Shown here: positions 1 through 5,803 of the stretch, piece after piece
Layout of the letters: every line of letters begins with the position of its first letter
Numbering within the stretch: position 1 is the stretch's first letter
Assembly (NCBI GenBank): GCA_021298875.1
Contig: JAJTHJ010000302.1
Span: 1 to 5,912, forward strand
Reading direction: 5' to 3'
Source: Burkholderiales bacterium
GTDB taxonomy: Bacteria; Pseudomonadota; Gammaproteobacteria; Burkholderiales; Burkholderiaceae_F
Length of the DNA: 5,912 bases
Program-made: the position numbers and the translations under genes
The notes under the pieces: generated by a model
Seen by the model: only the letters and a program-made list of their open reading frames with translations
Told to the model about the DNA's origin: nothing
The model's database searches: none

Positions 1-533
1 GCTTCTTCATCTTCAGCCCGATCGGCATCGAAGGCGGCATTGTGCAGATGATTTCGCACGGCTTCGTCTCCGGCGCGATGTTCTTCTGCATCGGCGTGCT
101 GTACGACCGGATGCACAGCCGCAACATCGCCGACTACGGCGGTGTCGTCAACACGATGCCCAAGTTTGCCGCCTTCATGATGCTGTTTGCGATGGCCAAC
201 GCCGGGCTGCCTGCGACCAGCGGCTTCGTCGGCGAGTTCATGGTCATCCTGGGCGCCGTGCAGTTCAACTTCTGGATCGGCATGCTGGCCGCGACCACGC
301 TGATCCTCGGCGCCGCCTACACGCTGTGGATGTACAAGCGGGTGATCTTCGGCGAGGTTGCCAATCATCACGTGGCCGAACTCACCGACGCCAACGCGCG
401 CGAACTGCTGATCCTGACCCTGCTCGCCGCGGCGGTGCTTTTCATGGGTATCTATCCCAAGCCCTTCACCGACCCGATGCACACCGCGGTCGCCGACCTG
501 CTGGCGCATGTCGCTAAGAGCAAGCTGCCGTGA
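1..533 (+). CDS. nuoM: NADH-quinone oxidoreductase subunit M, C-terminal part (5' truncated by window edge)
   Basis: This is the C-terminal 176 residues of NuoM, a proton-pumping, Mrp-antiporter-like membrane subunit of respiratory complex I in the cytoplasmic membrane. The reading frame is open from base 3 to the TGA at 531-533, and the gene continues beyond the left edge, so the first internal ATG (base 42) is not the real start. Diagnostic stretches are QMISHGFVSGAMF, which carries the conserved channel histidine, then GVLYDRMHSR, MPKFA, and ANAGLPATSGFVGEF with the conserved glutamate of a discontinuous helix. These are followed by alternating hydrophobic helices (ILGAAYTLWMYKRVIFG, then ELLILTLLAAAVLFMGIYP). 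The ending GIYPKPFTD is typical of this family. nuoN follows after 16 bases, consistent with operon order nuoM-nuoN. NuoL and MrpD are homologous alternatives, but the motif wording and the following nuoN favour NuoM. Confidence 0.96.
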   Translation, partial: FFIFSPIGIEGGIVQMISHGFVSGAMFFCIGVLYDRMHSRNIADYGGVVNTMPKFAAFMMLFAMANAGLPATSGFVGEFMVILGAVQFNFWIGMLAATTLILGAAYTLWMYKRVIFGEVANHHVAELTDANARELLILTLLAAAVLFMGIYPKPFTDPMHTAVADLLAHVAKSKLP

Positions 534-539
534 CGGGAC

Positions 540-544
540 GGAGG
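540..544 (+). promoter_or_regulatory. Shine-Dalgarno site of nuoN
   Basis: GGAGG lies five bases before the ATG at 550. It decides the nuoN start: an upstream in-frame alternative at 508 would lie inside the nuoM coding sequence, has no comparable site, and would add 14 residues not expected in NuoN. Confidence 0.8.
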
Positions 545-549
545 CCACG

Positions 550-2031
550 ATGAACGTCTTCCTCGCCGCCCCCGAAATCGCGCTGCTCACCGCGGCTTGC
601 GCGATTCTGCTGTTCGACGCCTTCCTGCCGCAGCGGCGCCAGGTGGCTTACGCGCTGACCTTGCTTTCGCTGGGCGTGGCGGCGGTGCTCAACTTCAGCC
701 TGCTGGGCGGCGACGCGGTCGGCTATGCCTTCGGCGGCATGTACGTGACCGACGCGATGAGCGCGCTGCTCAAGGTCTTTGCTTACCTGACCGTCGGGTT
801 GGCACTGGTCTACGCGCAGGGCTACGTGCGCGACCGCGGCATGTGGCAGGGCGAGTTCCTCACGCTGGCGCTGTTCGTCGCGCTGGGCTTGAGCGTGATG
901 ATCTCGGCCAACAATCTGCTGTTGATCTATCTGGGCCTGGAACTGCAAGCTCTGGCGCTGTACGCGCTCGTGGGCCTGCGCCGCGACCACGCGCGCGCCA
1001 CCGAGGCGGCGATGAAGTACTTCATCCTCGGCGCGCTGGCCTCGGGCTTCCTGCTCTACGGCATGTCGATGCTCTACGGCGCCACCGGCACGCTCGACAT
1101 CAACGCGCTGGGCCAGGCGGTGGCCAAGACCCGACCGGACATGAAGATGGCGCTGGTGCTGGGCACCGTCTTCATAGTCGCCGGGCTGGCGTTCAAGCTG
1201 GGCGCGGTGCCGTTCCATATGTGGGTGCCGGACGTGTATCACGGCGCGCCCACCGCGGTGACCTTGTTGATCGGCTCTGCCCCGAAGCTCGCCGCCTTTG
1301 CCATCGCCTACCGGATGCTGGTCGAAGGGCTGCTGCCGGTGGCGGTCGATTGGCAGCAGATGCTGCTGGTGCTGGCGGTGGGCTCGCTGGCACTCGGCAA
1401 CCTGGTCGCGATCGCGCAGACGAATCTGAAGCGCATGCTCGCCTACTCGACCATCGGGCAGGTGGGCTTCCTGCTGCTGGCGATGGCCTCCGGCATCGTT
1501 GCCGGCGCCAGCCCGGCGCTCAATACGCTGGCCACGGTCAACGCGTGGAGCGCCGGCATGTTCTACGCGATCACCTACGCGCTGACCGCACTCGTCGCCT
1601 TTGGCGTGATGCTGCTGCTGGCACGCGCCGGCCACGAGTGCGAAGAGATTGCCGATCTGGCGGGCCTCAACAAGCGCAGCCCGTGGCTGGCTGGGGTGAT
1701 GGCGGTGGCGATGTTCTCGCTCGCCGGCATCCCGCCGCTGGTGGGCTTCTACGGCAAGCTCGTCGTGTTGCAGGCGCTGCTCGGCGCCGGTTATCTGTGG
1801 CTGGCGGTGGCGGCGGTGCTGTTCTCGCTGATCGGCGCGTACTACTACCTGCGCGTGGTCAAGGTGATGTACTTCGACGCGCCGGGCGACGGCGCGGCGC
1901 CGCTCGCCGCCGCGCAGGACGCGCGCGTGGCGCTGTTGGTCAACGGCGCGGCGCTGCTCGTGCTCGGCATCTTCCCGCAGGGGTTGATGGCACTGTGCAC
2001 GCAGGCGACGGTCAAGGCGCTGGGCGGGTAA
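550..2031 (+). CDS. nuoN: NADH-quinone oxidoreductase subunit N
   Basis: The gene encodes 493 residues, close to the usual NuoN length of about 480-490. NuoN is one of three antiporter-like proton-pumping subunits of complex I, embedded in the cytoplasmic membrane. The protein is almost entirely hydrophobic helices, about 14 expected. Key residues are visible: E131 in LGLELQALALYALVG, K216 in LAFKLGAVPFHMWVPDVY, K246 in GSAPKLAAF, the pair K294-R295 in TNLKRMLAYSTIGQVGF, and K403 in GIPPLVGFYGKL. These correspond by motif to the conserved Glu/Lys relay of E. coli NuoN (E133, K217, K247, K395). The ATG at 550 is preferred because of its GGAGG site. The gene is intact and ends with TAA at 2029-2031. 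It is normally the last nuo subunit gene, and what follows here is a repeat and then a Nudix gene rather than another complex I subunit. Confidence 0.97.
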   Translation: MNVFLAAPEIALLTAACAILLFDAFLPQRRQVAYALTLLSLGVAAVLNFSLLGGDAVGYAFGGMYVTDAMSALLKVFAYLTVGLALVYAQGYVRDRGMWQGEFLTLALFVALGLSVMISANNLLLIYLGLELQALALYALVGLRRDHARATEAAMKYFILGALASGFLLYGMSMLYGATGTLDINALGQAVAKTRPDMKMALVLGTVFIVAGLAFKLGAVPFHMWVPDVYHGAPTAVTLLIGSAPKLAAFAIAYRMLVEGLLPVAVDWQQMLLVLAVGSLALGNLVAIAQTNLKRMLAYSTIGQVGFLLLAMASGIVAGASPALNTLATVNAWSAGMFYAITYALTALVAFGVMLLLARAGHECEEIADLAGLNKRSPWLAGVMAVAMFSLAGIPPLVGFYGKLVVLQALLGAGYLWLAVAAVLFSLIGAYYYLRVVKVMYFDAPGDGAAPLAAAQDARVALLVNGAALLVLGIFPQGLMALCTQATVKALGG

Positions 2032-2043
2032 GGCGGGAAAGAC

Positions 2044-2112
2044 GTTGTCGGTTGTCGGTTTTCCGTTTTCAGTCAACTGACAACAGACAACGGACAACGG
2101 ACAACGGACAAC
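2044..2112. repeat. Heptamer-based imperfect inverted repeat between nuoN and the Nudix gene
   Basis: The left arm (2044-2073) reads GTTGTCG twice, then GTTTTCC and GTTTTCAGT. The right arm (2076-2105) is its near reverse complement, with 25 of 30 positions pairing around a CA centre at 2074-2075. The right side is a run of five tandem heptamers of the form NGACAAC at 2078-2112 (TGACAAC, AGACAAC, then GGACAAC three times). The block is clearly less GC-rich than the genes on either side. As RNA it could form a long interrupted hairpin with a loop of about four bases. There is no following U-tract, so a classical intrinsic terminator is not supported. It may be a dispersed intergenic repeat (REP- or MITE-like), an RNA-processing or stabilising element, or a replication-slippage product. 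I cannot name its family from this window. Confidence 0.8.
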
Positions 2113-2127
2113 CTTGGGCTGCAAAGC

Positions 2128-2712
2128 GTGGCGCACGATTCCGTACCCGATCCCTTGGCCGAAGAAACGCTGACCAGCCGCGAAGTCTGGCGCGGCAGCT
2201 TTCTGCGTGTCTACGAGGATCGCGTGCGCTGCCCCGACGGGCACATCGCCACCTGCGAATACCTGCGCCACCCTGGCGCGGTGATGACGATCCCGCTGCT
2301 CGACGACGGGCAGGTGGTGCTGGAGTGGCAGTACCGCTACCCGCTGCGCGCGAGCCTGATCGAATTCCCCGCGGGCAAGATCGACCCCGGCGAAACGTTG
2401 CTTGCCTGCGCGCAGCGCGAGCTGTGCGAAGAGACGGGTTATGAAGCGGCCGAGTGGACCTACCTCGGCGGCTTTCACAACGCCATTGGCTACTGCGACG
2501 AGAAGATCGAGGTCTACCTCGCCCGCGGCCTCACCCACGTCGGCGGCGCGACCGATGCCGGCGAGGTGCTGGAAGTCTTCACCGCGCCCTGGCGCGACCT
2601 GCTGGGCTGGATCCGCACCGGCCAGGCGACCGACGTGAAGACCATCGTCGGCACCTACTGGCTGGAGCGTTTTCTCGCCGGCGAGCCGGCGCCGGCAGCC
2701 CGAGCGCGCTGA
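2128..2712 (+). CDS. nudF: Nudix hydrolase, probable ADP-ribose pyrophosphatase
   Basis: This 194-residue protein carries a complete Nudix box (G-x5-E-x7-REUxEExGU) at residues 83-105: G83, E89, R97-E98, E101-E102, G104 and Y105. The box binds divalent metal and positions the diphosphate for hydrolysis. It is preceded by SLIEFPAGKI and an N-terminal beta segment (VWRGSFLRVYEDRV), as in the ADP-ribose pyrophosphatase/NudF group, which splits ADP-ribose into AMP and ribose 5-phosphate in the cytoplasm. The proline expected about 15-16 residues after the box in classical ADPRases is absent (the local sequence is FHNAIGYCDE), so the substrate is inferred. The start is GTG at 2128. The next in-frame Met is residue 53, which would remove needed fold, and no Shine-Dalgarno site is seen before the GTG. 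The gene lies in the same frame as nuoN, 96 bases downstream, and may be co-transcribed with it. It ends six bases from the convergent response-regulator gene. Confidence 0.9.
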   Translation: MAHDSVPDPLAEETLTSREVWRGSFLRVYEDRVRCPDGHIATCEYLRHPGAVMTIPLLDDGQVVLEWQYRYPLRASLIEFPAGKIDPGETLLACAQRELCEETGYEAAEWTYLGGFHNAIGYCDEKIEVYLARGLTHVGGATDAGEVLEVFTAPWRDLLGWIRTGQATDVKTIVGTYWLERFLAGEPAPAARAR

Positions 2713-2718
2713 GCGCGT

Positions 2719-3357
2719 TTACATCGGGGTCGGCTCGCTCGCCAGCGCCACCTTCATCAGGTCGGCTACCGTCCGTGCGCGCAGCTTGTCCATGATGTTG
2801 GCGCGGTGCGCTTCGACCGTCTTGATCGAGATGCCCAGGTCATCGGCGATCTGCTTGTTCAGGCGCCCGGCGACGATCCGCTCCAGCACGTTCTGCTCGC
2901 GCGGGGTGAGTTTGGCGAGCAGCTCGGCATTCATCCGCCGGCGCTCGACTTCGGCGGCCTCACCGCGGGCGCGCGCCAGCATCTTCTCGACCGTGGCCTT
3001 GAGCGCCGCCTGATCGAAGGGCTTCTCGATGAAGTCCGCGGCGCCGCGCTTCATCGCCGACACGGCCATCGGCACGTCGCCGTGGCCGGTGATGAAGACG
3101 ATCGGCAGCCGGTGGCCTTGCGCCAGCAGCAGTTCCTGCAATTCGAGCCCGCTCTTGCCGGGCATGCGCACGTCGAGCACCAGGCAGGCAATCGCCTTGG
3201 CGTCGAAGCCGGCGAGGAAGCTCTCGGCGCTGTCGTAGCAGGCCACGCGGTAGCCGGCGCCTTCGAGCAGGAATTGCAACGAGTCGCGTACGGCTTCGTC
3301 GTCGTCCACCACGTAGACGGTGCCGAGCACGGCGGGGGGGTCTTGCGGGGTCATCAC
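2719..3357 (-). CDS. dctR: FixJ/NarL-type response regulator, probable DctR
   Basis: This 212-residue transcription factor has an N-terminal receiver domain (about residues 12-128) and a C-terminal LuxR/FixJ-type helix-turn-helix (about 148-206). Receiver landmarks are the acidic pocket D18-D19-D20, phosphoacceptor D62 in LVLDVRMPG, T90 in FITGHGD, and K112 in FIEKPFD. The DNA-binding part contains LTPREQNVLERIVAG and KQIADDLGISIKTVEAHR. Phosphorylation by the adjacent kinase should promote DNA binding and activation. The start is GTG at 3357, overlapping the kinase TGA (GTGA), with GGAG eight bases upstream inside the kinase gene. An ATG one codon later is an alternative. The pair is therefore translationally coupled. 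The name dctR rests on the FixJ-type architecture, the DctS-like partner and the divergent putative dctP. FixJ, TodT and TtrR-like regulators look similar, so the specific name is less certain than the family. Confidence 0.88.
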   Translation of the reverse strand: MMTPQDPPAVLGTVYVVDDDEAVRDSLQFLLEGAGYRVACYDSAESFLAGFDAKAIACLVLDVRMPGKSGLELQELLLAQGHRLPIVFITGHGDVPMAVSAMKRGAADFIEKPFDQAALKATVEKMLARARGEAAEVERRRMNAELLAKLTPREQNVLERIVAGRLNKQIADDLGISIKTVEAHRANIMDKLRARTVADLMKVALASEPTPM

Positions 3358-5618
3358 GGGGTTTGCTCCGGTAGGGTAGGGGAAAGCTGTCGTGCGCGCG
3401 CTTCGGCCAGAGGCAGCGTAAAGCGCATCGTGGTGCCGTCGGCGGGGTTGGCGGTCACCGTCAACTGGCCGCGGTGATACTCGACGATCGAGCGGCAGAT
3501 ATTCAGGCCCATGCCCATGCCTTCGGGCTTGGTGCTGTAAAACGGTTCGAAGAGCTGCGGCAGCACCTCCGGCGCGATGCCGCTGCCGTGGTCGGTGACG
3601 GCGATCTCGGCGAGGTCGTCACCGGTGCGCCGCGCGGCCACCTCGATGCGCCGCACGCGCGCCTGGGCCATCGCGTCCATCGCGTTTTTCAGCAGATTGA
3701 GCAGGACCTGCTCGATCAGCAGCGGGTCGATGTCCAGCGGCGGCAGGCAGGGCTCGATCCGCACGTCGATGGCGATGCCGACGCGCTGCGCCTCGATCTC
3801 CGCCAACGCCACCGCGTTGTCGATCACCTGCGCGGCGGTCGCGGCGCGCCGGTGCGGCGCGGAGCGCTTGACGAACTCGCGGATGCGCCGCACCACCCGC
3901 CCGGCGCGCAGCGCCTGCGCGGAGGTCTTCTCCAGCGCCGGCAGTGCGCTGGCGGCGGTCAGCTCGCCGCTGCGCGCGCGCGCGGCCAGCGCTTCGCAGT
4001 AGTTGGCAATCGCCGTTAGCGGCTGGTTCAACTCGTGCGCCAGCGTGGAGGCCATCTCGCCCAGCGTGGTCAGCCGTGCCGTGAACTGCATCTTCTCCTG
4101 CTGCTGGCGGAAGGCATCCTCCGCCGTCTTGCGGGCGGTGATGTCGGTGGCGACTTGCAGGCGCGCCTCGCGCCCGTCGACCCAGCGCAGCGGGCGACTG
4201 CGCAGGTCGAACCAGCAGCCGCTGATGGCATCGAAGACCTCGCCGCCGTCGCCCACCGGCGCGCGCAGCGCCGCCAGCAGGCGCGCGTGGCCGGTGCCGT
4301 CGGCGCCAAAGCGCTCACGGTACGCACGGTTGGCGAAGACCAGTTCTTCGCCGCCCGCCGGCAGCGGCGCCACCACCGACACCGCCGCCTGCAGGGACTC
4401 CAGCACCGCGGTAAAGCGGTCGTGCGCGGCGGCCAGCGCGTTGCGGATGCGCTGGGTTTCGGTGATATCGGCGAGCGAGATCACCCAGCCCATTTGCGTG
4501 TCGGCATCGTCGAGCAGCGGCGAGGCGTACAGGCGCGCGGCAAAGCGCGTGCCGTCGCGCCGCTGCACGGTGGTCTCGACCCCGGCCGCGGGCAGCGTGC
4601 CCTCCAGCACGCGCGCCAGCGTGGCGCGCAGCGCCGCCACCTGATCGGCCGGCCAGTAGGAGTAGGGCGGGGTCTGTCCAATCAGCCCCGCTTCCGCTAG
4701 CCCGGTCATTTGGCTGAAGGCGCGGTTCACGTAGCGGATCGTCCCCTTTGCGTCGATCACCTGCAAGCCGGTGGCCTGCGACTCTTCCAGCGCGCGGCGC
4801 AGGCCGGCTTCGGCGGCCAGCGCGCGGTCGATCCGCGCCTGCCGCGCGGTGACCCAGGCCAATCCGGCCAACGCCAGCGCGGCGGCGATGCCGAGCAGTA
4901 GCGCCAGCAGCTGCGCCCCTCGCGCCAGCGGCGCGGCAGTGCGAAACGCGCTCGCCTGCAACTGCACGCCGGGCGGCAGCATCGGCACCGGCGCGGCATG
5001 GGTGTGCGCGGCATCGCCGGCCACACTGGCCGAGGTGCTGCCCAGGACGCGCTCGCCCGCGACCAGCGCCAGCCGATAGCGGTCGGTGGTCTCGCCGGTA
5101 AAGGCATTGCGCAGCAACTCGGTGGGGGCGACGCGGGCGACCAACACACCGTCCTGGCGCCCGTCGTTGAGCACCGGGGCGACGACCGCGAGCAGCGGTA
5201 CGGCGCCCGGCAGTTCGACGACGTAAGGCTTGCCGGCGGCGGGTGCGGCGGTGGGCGCGGGGGCCTCGGCCACCCGTTCGATGCCCAGCACTTCCGGCTT
5301 GGCGAGCTTCAGATCGCGCGCCAGCGCGGCCAGCCGCCGCTCTGCGTTGGCGCCGCTGCCGGCTTCGAGCGCGGCGGTGCCGAGCGCTTCGGCCAGCGCG
5401 CCGATGCGGCTGCCCAGTTGCTGCGCGGCACTGTCGGTGTCGCGCAGCAGCGCGTCGCGGCGCAGCTGGCGGTCTTCGAGGACGAGCGCGGCGAGCAGGC
5501 CGGCAATCAGCAAGACGAGCAGCGCGACGATCGCCAACGGCAACCACACCGCGCCGACGCGCCGGCGTGGCGAGTCGAGCAGCGTATCGAAGCGGTCGGC
5601 GATGCGGTCGGCGTCCAT
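3354..5618 (-). CDS. dctS: Membrane PAS-domain sensor histidine kinase, probable DctS
   Basis: This 754-residue sensor kinase has a short cytoplasmic N terminus and TM1 at about 23-47 (WLPLAIVALLVLLIAGLLAA). A periplasmic sensing segment of about 185 residues (49-235) follows, then TM2 at about 236-256 (LLALLLGIAAALALAGLAW). A PAS/PAC domain lies at about 278-390 (VIDAKGTIRYVNRAFSQMTG to ADITETQR), and a shorter second PAS-like domain at about 395-497, ending ATDITARK. The dimerisation/phosphoacceptor helix is LGEMASTLAHELNQPL with H528. The ATPase domain shows the N box (N641, N645), the G1 box DHGSG (D676) and GMGMGL (700-705). This order and the AHELNQPL box match DctS/DctB/FixL-like kinases. 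No FixL haem-binding signature was recognised. The ATG at 5618 is kept although its Shine-Dalgarno site is weak, because it leaves a normal positively charged N terminus before TM1. The external ligand is inferred to be a C4-dicarboxylate or similar acid. Confidence 0.87.
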   Translation of the reverse strand: MDADRIADRFDTLLDSPRRRVGAVWLPLAIVALLVLLIAGLLAALVLEDRQLRRDALLRDTDSAAQQLGSRIGALAEALGTAALEAGSGANAERRLAALARDLKLAKPEVLGIERVAEAPAPTAAPAAGKPYVVELPGAVPLLAVVAPVLNDGRQDGVLVARVAPTELLRNAFTGETTDRYRLALVAGERVLGSTSASVAGDAAHTHAAPVPMLPPGVQLQASAFRTAAPLARGAQLLALLLGIAAALALAGLAWVTARQARIDRALAAEAGLRRALEESQATGLQVIDAKGTIRYVNRAFSQMTGLAEAGLIGQTPPYSYWPADQVAALRATLARVLEGTLPAAGVETTVQRRDGTRFAARLYASPLLDDADTQMGWVISLADITETQRIRNALAAAHDRFTAVLESLQAAVSVVAPLPAGGEELVFANRAYRERFGADGTGHARLLAALRAPVGDGGEVFDAISGCWFDLRSRPLRWVDGREARLQVATDITARKTAEDAFRQQQEKMQFTARLTTLGEMASTLAHELNQPLTAIANYCEALAARARSGELTAASALPALEKTSAQALRAGRVVRRIREFVKRSAPHRRAATAAQVIDNAVALAEIEAQRVGIAIDVRIEPCLPPLDIDPLLIEQVLLNLLKNAMDAMAQARVRRIEVAARRTGDDLAEIAVTDHGSGIAPEVLPQLFEPFYSTKPEGMGMGLNICRSIVEYHRGQLTVTANPADGTTMRFTLPLAEARARQLSPTLPEQTP

Positions 5619-5659
5619 GGCGAAAAAGTTCTCAGCTTGCCCCGATGTTAGTCAGACGC

Positions 5660-5680
5660 GATACCGGCGTGGCCGTTATC
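5660..5680. promoter_or_regulatory. Candidate operator: 9-bp imperfect inverted repeat with 3-bp spacer
   Basis: GATACCGGC and GCCGTTATC flank the spacer GTG. Eight of nine positions are complementary, with one mismatch (C opposite T). The site lies about 40 bp upstream of dctS and about 125 bp upstream of the divergent gene. FixJ/NarL-family regulators bind dyads of about this size, so it is a candidate site for the neighbouring DctR. Which gene it controls is not shown by the sequence. Confidence 0.5.
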
Positions 5681-5704
5681 CCGCCGGGGGGTTACCCGCA
5701 GCGG

Positions 5705-5747
5705 GGAGGCTGCCCCTGTTCAAGCCGCACCGGTGGCGGTAGCCTCC
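5705..5747 (+). other. Possible hairpin upstream of the putative dctP
   Basis: GGAGGCT at 5705-5711 can pair perfectly with AGCCTCC at 5741-5747. An inner stem CCGC (5725-5728) with GCGG (5736-5739) lies inside the 29-base loop. It could be an RNA leader structure if transcription starts upstream of it, or simply a second DNA dyad. In GC-rich DNA such pairings also arise by chance. No U-tract follows, so it is not a standard terminator, and it matches no riboswitch class that I recognise. Confidence 0.35.
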
Positions 5748-5790
5748 GCGTATCCCGGGTGTGCGTTCGCATCGAGCCACCGGCATAACC

Positions 5791-5797
5791 AAGGAGA
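5791..5797 (+). promoter_or_regulatory. Shine-Dalgarno site of the putative dctP
   Basis: AAGGAGA sits six bases before the ATG at 5804. It is the strongest ribosome binding site in the window and fixes the start of the last gene, suggesting a highly translated product, as expected for a periplasmic binding protein. Confidence 0.8.
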
Positions 5798-5803
5798 CCT
5801 GCG

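Larger units (their letters stand above)
5619..5803. promoter_or_regulatory. Divergent control region between dctS and the putative dctP
   Basis: This 185-bp non-coding stretch separates two divergently oriented genes and must hold both promoters. It contains a 21-bp dyad (5660-5680), short palindromes (GGGTTACCC at 5689-5697, CACCGGTG at 5728-5735, CCCGGG at 5754-5759), a longer potential leader hairpin (5705-5747) and a strong ribosome binding site at the right end. I could not find a convincing -35/-10 pair on either strand, which suits promoters that depend on an activator, but is only negative evidence. Confidence 0.65.

Noticed and set aside
2044..2112. CRISPR array
   Set aside because: The tandem units are seven bases long with no spacers, arranged as an inverted repeat. 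No cas gene is nearby.
597..2444. A 615-residue open frame on the plus strand in a second frame across nuoN and the Nudix gene
   Set aside because: Its composition is arginine/glycine/alanine-rich without motifs, and it overlaps two well-supported genes. It is a frame shadow.
514..2538. A 674-residue open frame on the minus strand opposite nuoN and the Nudix gene
   Set aside because: The translation is rich in R, Q, H, A and G with no domain pattern and runs straight through the repeat. It is the usual antisense shadow of a GC-rich coding frame. nuoN and the Nudix protein explain the region fully.
4315..5547. A 410-residue minus-strand frame inside dctS
   Set aside because: It overlaps the kinase in another frame and is low-complexity R/A/G sequence. 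The kinase frame carries all recognisable domains.
3354..5618. Oxygen-sensing FixL
   Set aside because: The kinase pairs with a FixJ-like regulator, but neither PAS segment shows a recognisable haem-binding histidine motif, and there is a large periplasmic segment between two membrane helices, as in DctS/DctB-type sensors.
5670..5684. Possible sigma-54 promoter (TGGC, then GC at the right spacing)
   Set aside because: The GG-N10-GC spacing is met, but the -12 element reads CCGC instead of TTGC and the rest of the -24 box is poor. FixJ-type regulators normally work with sigma-70. The site also overlaps the dyad.
5783..5803. GGAGACCTGC before the last gene resembles part of the cobalamin riboswitch B12 box
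   Set aside because: The other conserved riboswitch blocks are not found upstream in order. The stretch is explained as the Shine-Dalgarno site.
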